NCBI GenBank assembly: GCA_017849575.1
Contig: JAFIGV010000007.1
Coordinates: 144,734-208,733, forward strand
Reading direction: 5' to 3'
Source: Flavipsychrobacter sp.
Lineage (GTDB): Bacteria; Bacteroidota; Bacteroidia; Chitinophagales; Chitinophagaceae
DNA: 64,000 bases
Shown here: one piece after another, positions 63,694-64,000 of the stretch
How positions within the stretch are numbered: the stretch's first letter is position 1
Layout of the letters: each line of letters opens with the position of its first letter
Notes under the pieces: model-generated
The model's input: the letters and a program-made list of their open reading frames with translations, nothing else
What the model was told of the DNA's origin: nothing
The model's database searches: none
Translations under genes and position numbers: made by a program

Positions 63694-63727
63694 AAAAAAT
63701 GACTGCAGCTTGGCAGTCATTTTTTTA
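63694..63727 (+). terminator. Terminator of tRNA-Gln
   Basis: A 12-13-bp stem whose base is A/T (A run then TGACTGC at 63700-63706; matching GCAGTCA then T run from 63713), 10 nt after the tRNA. Confidence 0.9.
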
Positions 63728-63783
63728 TGTATTCCGTATGGGTAAACGCAGACCAGGACCCGTATATGCAAGCCTATTGCTTT

Positions 63784-63867
63784 TCATCGTTGCGTGAGTA
63801 CAATTTTTCCGGTGGCGCGTTGTAAGCCGTTTGCCAGCACCTTGTAGAAATAAATACCAGAAGGCTG
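63784..63867 (-). pseudogene. Remnant of a type IX secretion C-terminal sorting domain
   Basis: Read on the minus strand, 27 codons give QPSGIYFYKVLANG, then LQRATGKIVLTQR and a stop. PSGIYFYKV-x-x-NG-x-x-x-x-GKIV-x-T is the end of a T9SS type A sorting domain, the signal that sends secreted proteins through the type IX system. An in-frame stop (63868-63870) lies directly upstream, and beyond it a REP-like repeat and transposase remains begin. The gene body is missing, so this is a truncated fragment, probably cut by the mobile element or the repeat. Confidence 0.8.
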
Positions 63868-63908
63868 TCAGATTGCTTCGTCGGTCGTACCTCCCTCCTC
63901 GCAATGAA
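63868..63908. repeat. REP-like palindromic repeat
   Basis: Contains ATTGCTTCG (63872-63880) and CTCGCAAT (63898-63905), outer arms of an imperfect palindrome. The pattern GATTGCTTCGTCG ... CCTCGCAATGA is that of a dispersed repeat type seen in many bacterial genomes. One copy in the window. Confidence 0.55.
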
Positions 63909-63930
63909 CTGTGTTTAAAACCAAAAAAAT

Positions 63931-64000
63931 TCAGGTTGTTTGATAGGTTGTTTCTTTGGTTGCAATGGCAAAAGCTTGTTTGATCAATTTATTGGCTACA
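63931..64000 (-). mobile_element. Transposase C-terminus, probably IS110 family (cut by window edge)
   Basis: The last 23 codons of a gene entering from the right edge: VANKLIKQAFAIATKETTY, then QTT and stop. VANKL-x-K-Q-A-F is a characteristic end of IS110/IS116-type transposases (Transposase_20 domain). There is only about 25 bp between the stop and the REP-like repeat, which is where the element probably ends. IS110 elements have no clear terminal inverted repeats, so the edge cannot be fixed by eye. The family call is from this short tail only. Confidence 0.55.

Overview
The window comes from a Bacteroidota chromosome, most probably a Chitinophagales/Chitinophagaceae-type organism. Pointers are a fused cbb3 oxidase subunit I/II (CcoNO), a SprE/PorW-like TPR protein and a type IX secretion sorting-tail remnant, a PCMD-domain lipoprotein beside a beta-barrel protein, few Shine-Dalgarno-like sequences, and several promoters with the Bacteroidota form TTG - about 19 nt - TAnnTTTG. 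Most of the window is ordinary chromosomal backbone; only the right edge looks mobile.

Layout. 1-2.1 kb: tail of a short-chain dehydrogenase and a NupC nucleoside transporter. 1.6-7.9 kb (minus): tripartite RND efflux operon (TolC, adaptor, pump) followed by a small PII-like protein and a DUF2892 membrane protein. 8-17.4 kb: methyltransferase, DJ-1/PfpI protein, M32 carboxypeptidase, RelA/SpoT enzyme, cytochrome P460-like lipoprotein, a frame-broken small PID-CTERM-like gene, FMN reductase, RluF pseudouridine synthase, a cytochrome c lipoprotein. 17.4-21.1 kb (minus): large SprE/PorW-like TPR protein with a long 11-residue repeat region. 21.3-23.6 kb: PAS histidine kinase and an unusual receiver-CRP fusion regulator. 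24-33 kb (minus): complete cbb3 oxidase locus, transcribed ccoI-ccoS-ccoNO-ccoQ-ccoP-ccoG-ccoH-safE-like; ccoQ and ccoS are short genes located by reading the gaps. 33.3-36.5 kb: SWIB protein with a histone-H1-like tail, a possible small RNA, a degenerate receiver protein, an AsmA-like protein. 36.6-51.3 kb: aspS, lipoprotein, prolyl oligopeptidase, EamA exporter, GNAT, DUF1572, a periplasmic parvulin/TlpA pair, RlmD, PCMD lipoprotein plus beta-barrel. 52-57.6 kb: amino-acid permease, lpdA, aroQ, fmt. 57.7-59.3 kb: ECF sigma factor, single-span membrane protein and CpxP-like periplasmic protein, arranged like a Cnr-type envelope or metal sensor. 59.3-63.4 kb (minus): mrdA-rodA plus an MBL hydrolase. 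63.6-64 kb: tRNA-Gln with a clear promoter and terminator, then a T9SS sorting-tail remnant, a REP-like repeat and the end of a transposase.

Functionally, the richest block is microaerobic respiration: structural, copper-loading and assembly genes for a cbb3 oxidase, with a two-component pair at the far end that could sense redox or respiratory state. The strongest candidates for something less described are the hendecad-repeat SprE-like protein, the receiver-CRP regulator, the SWIB/H1-like chromatin protein, the mono-heme CcoP with a duplicated N-terminus, the frameshifted sorting-signal gene, and the structured stretch before 34,138 that ends in its own terminator.
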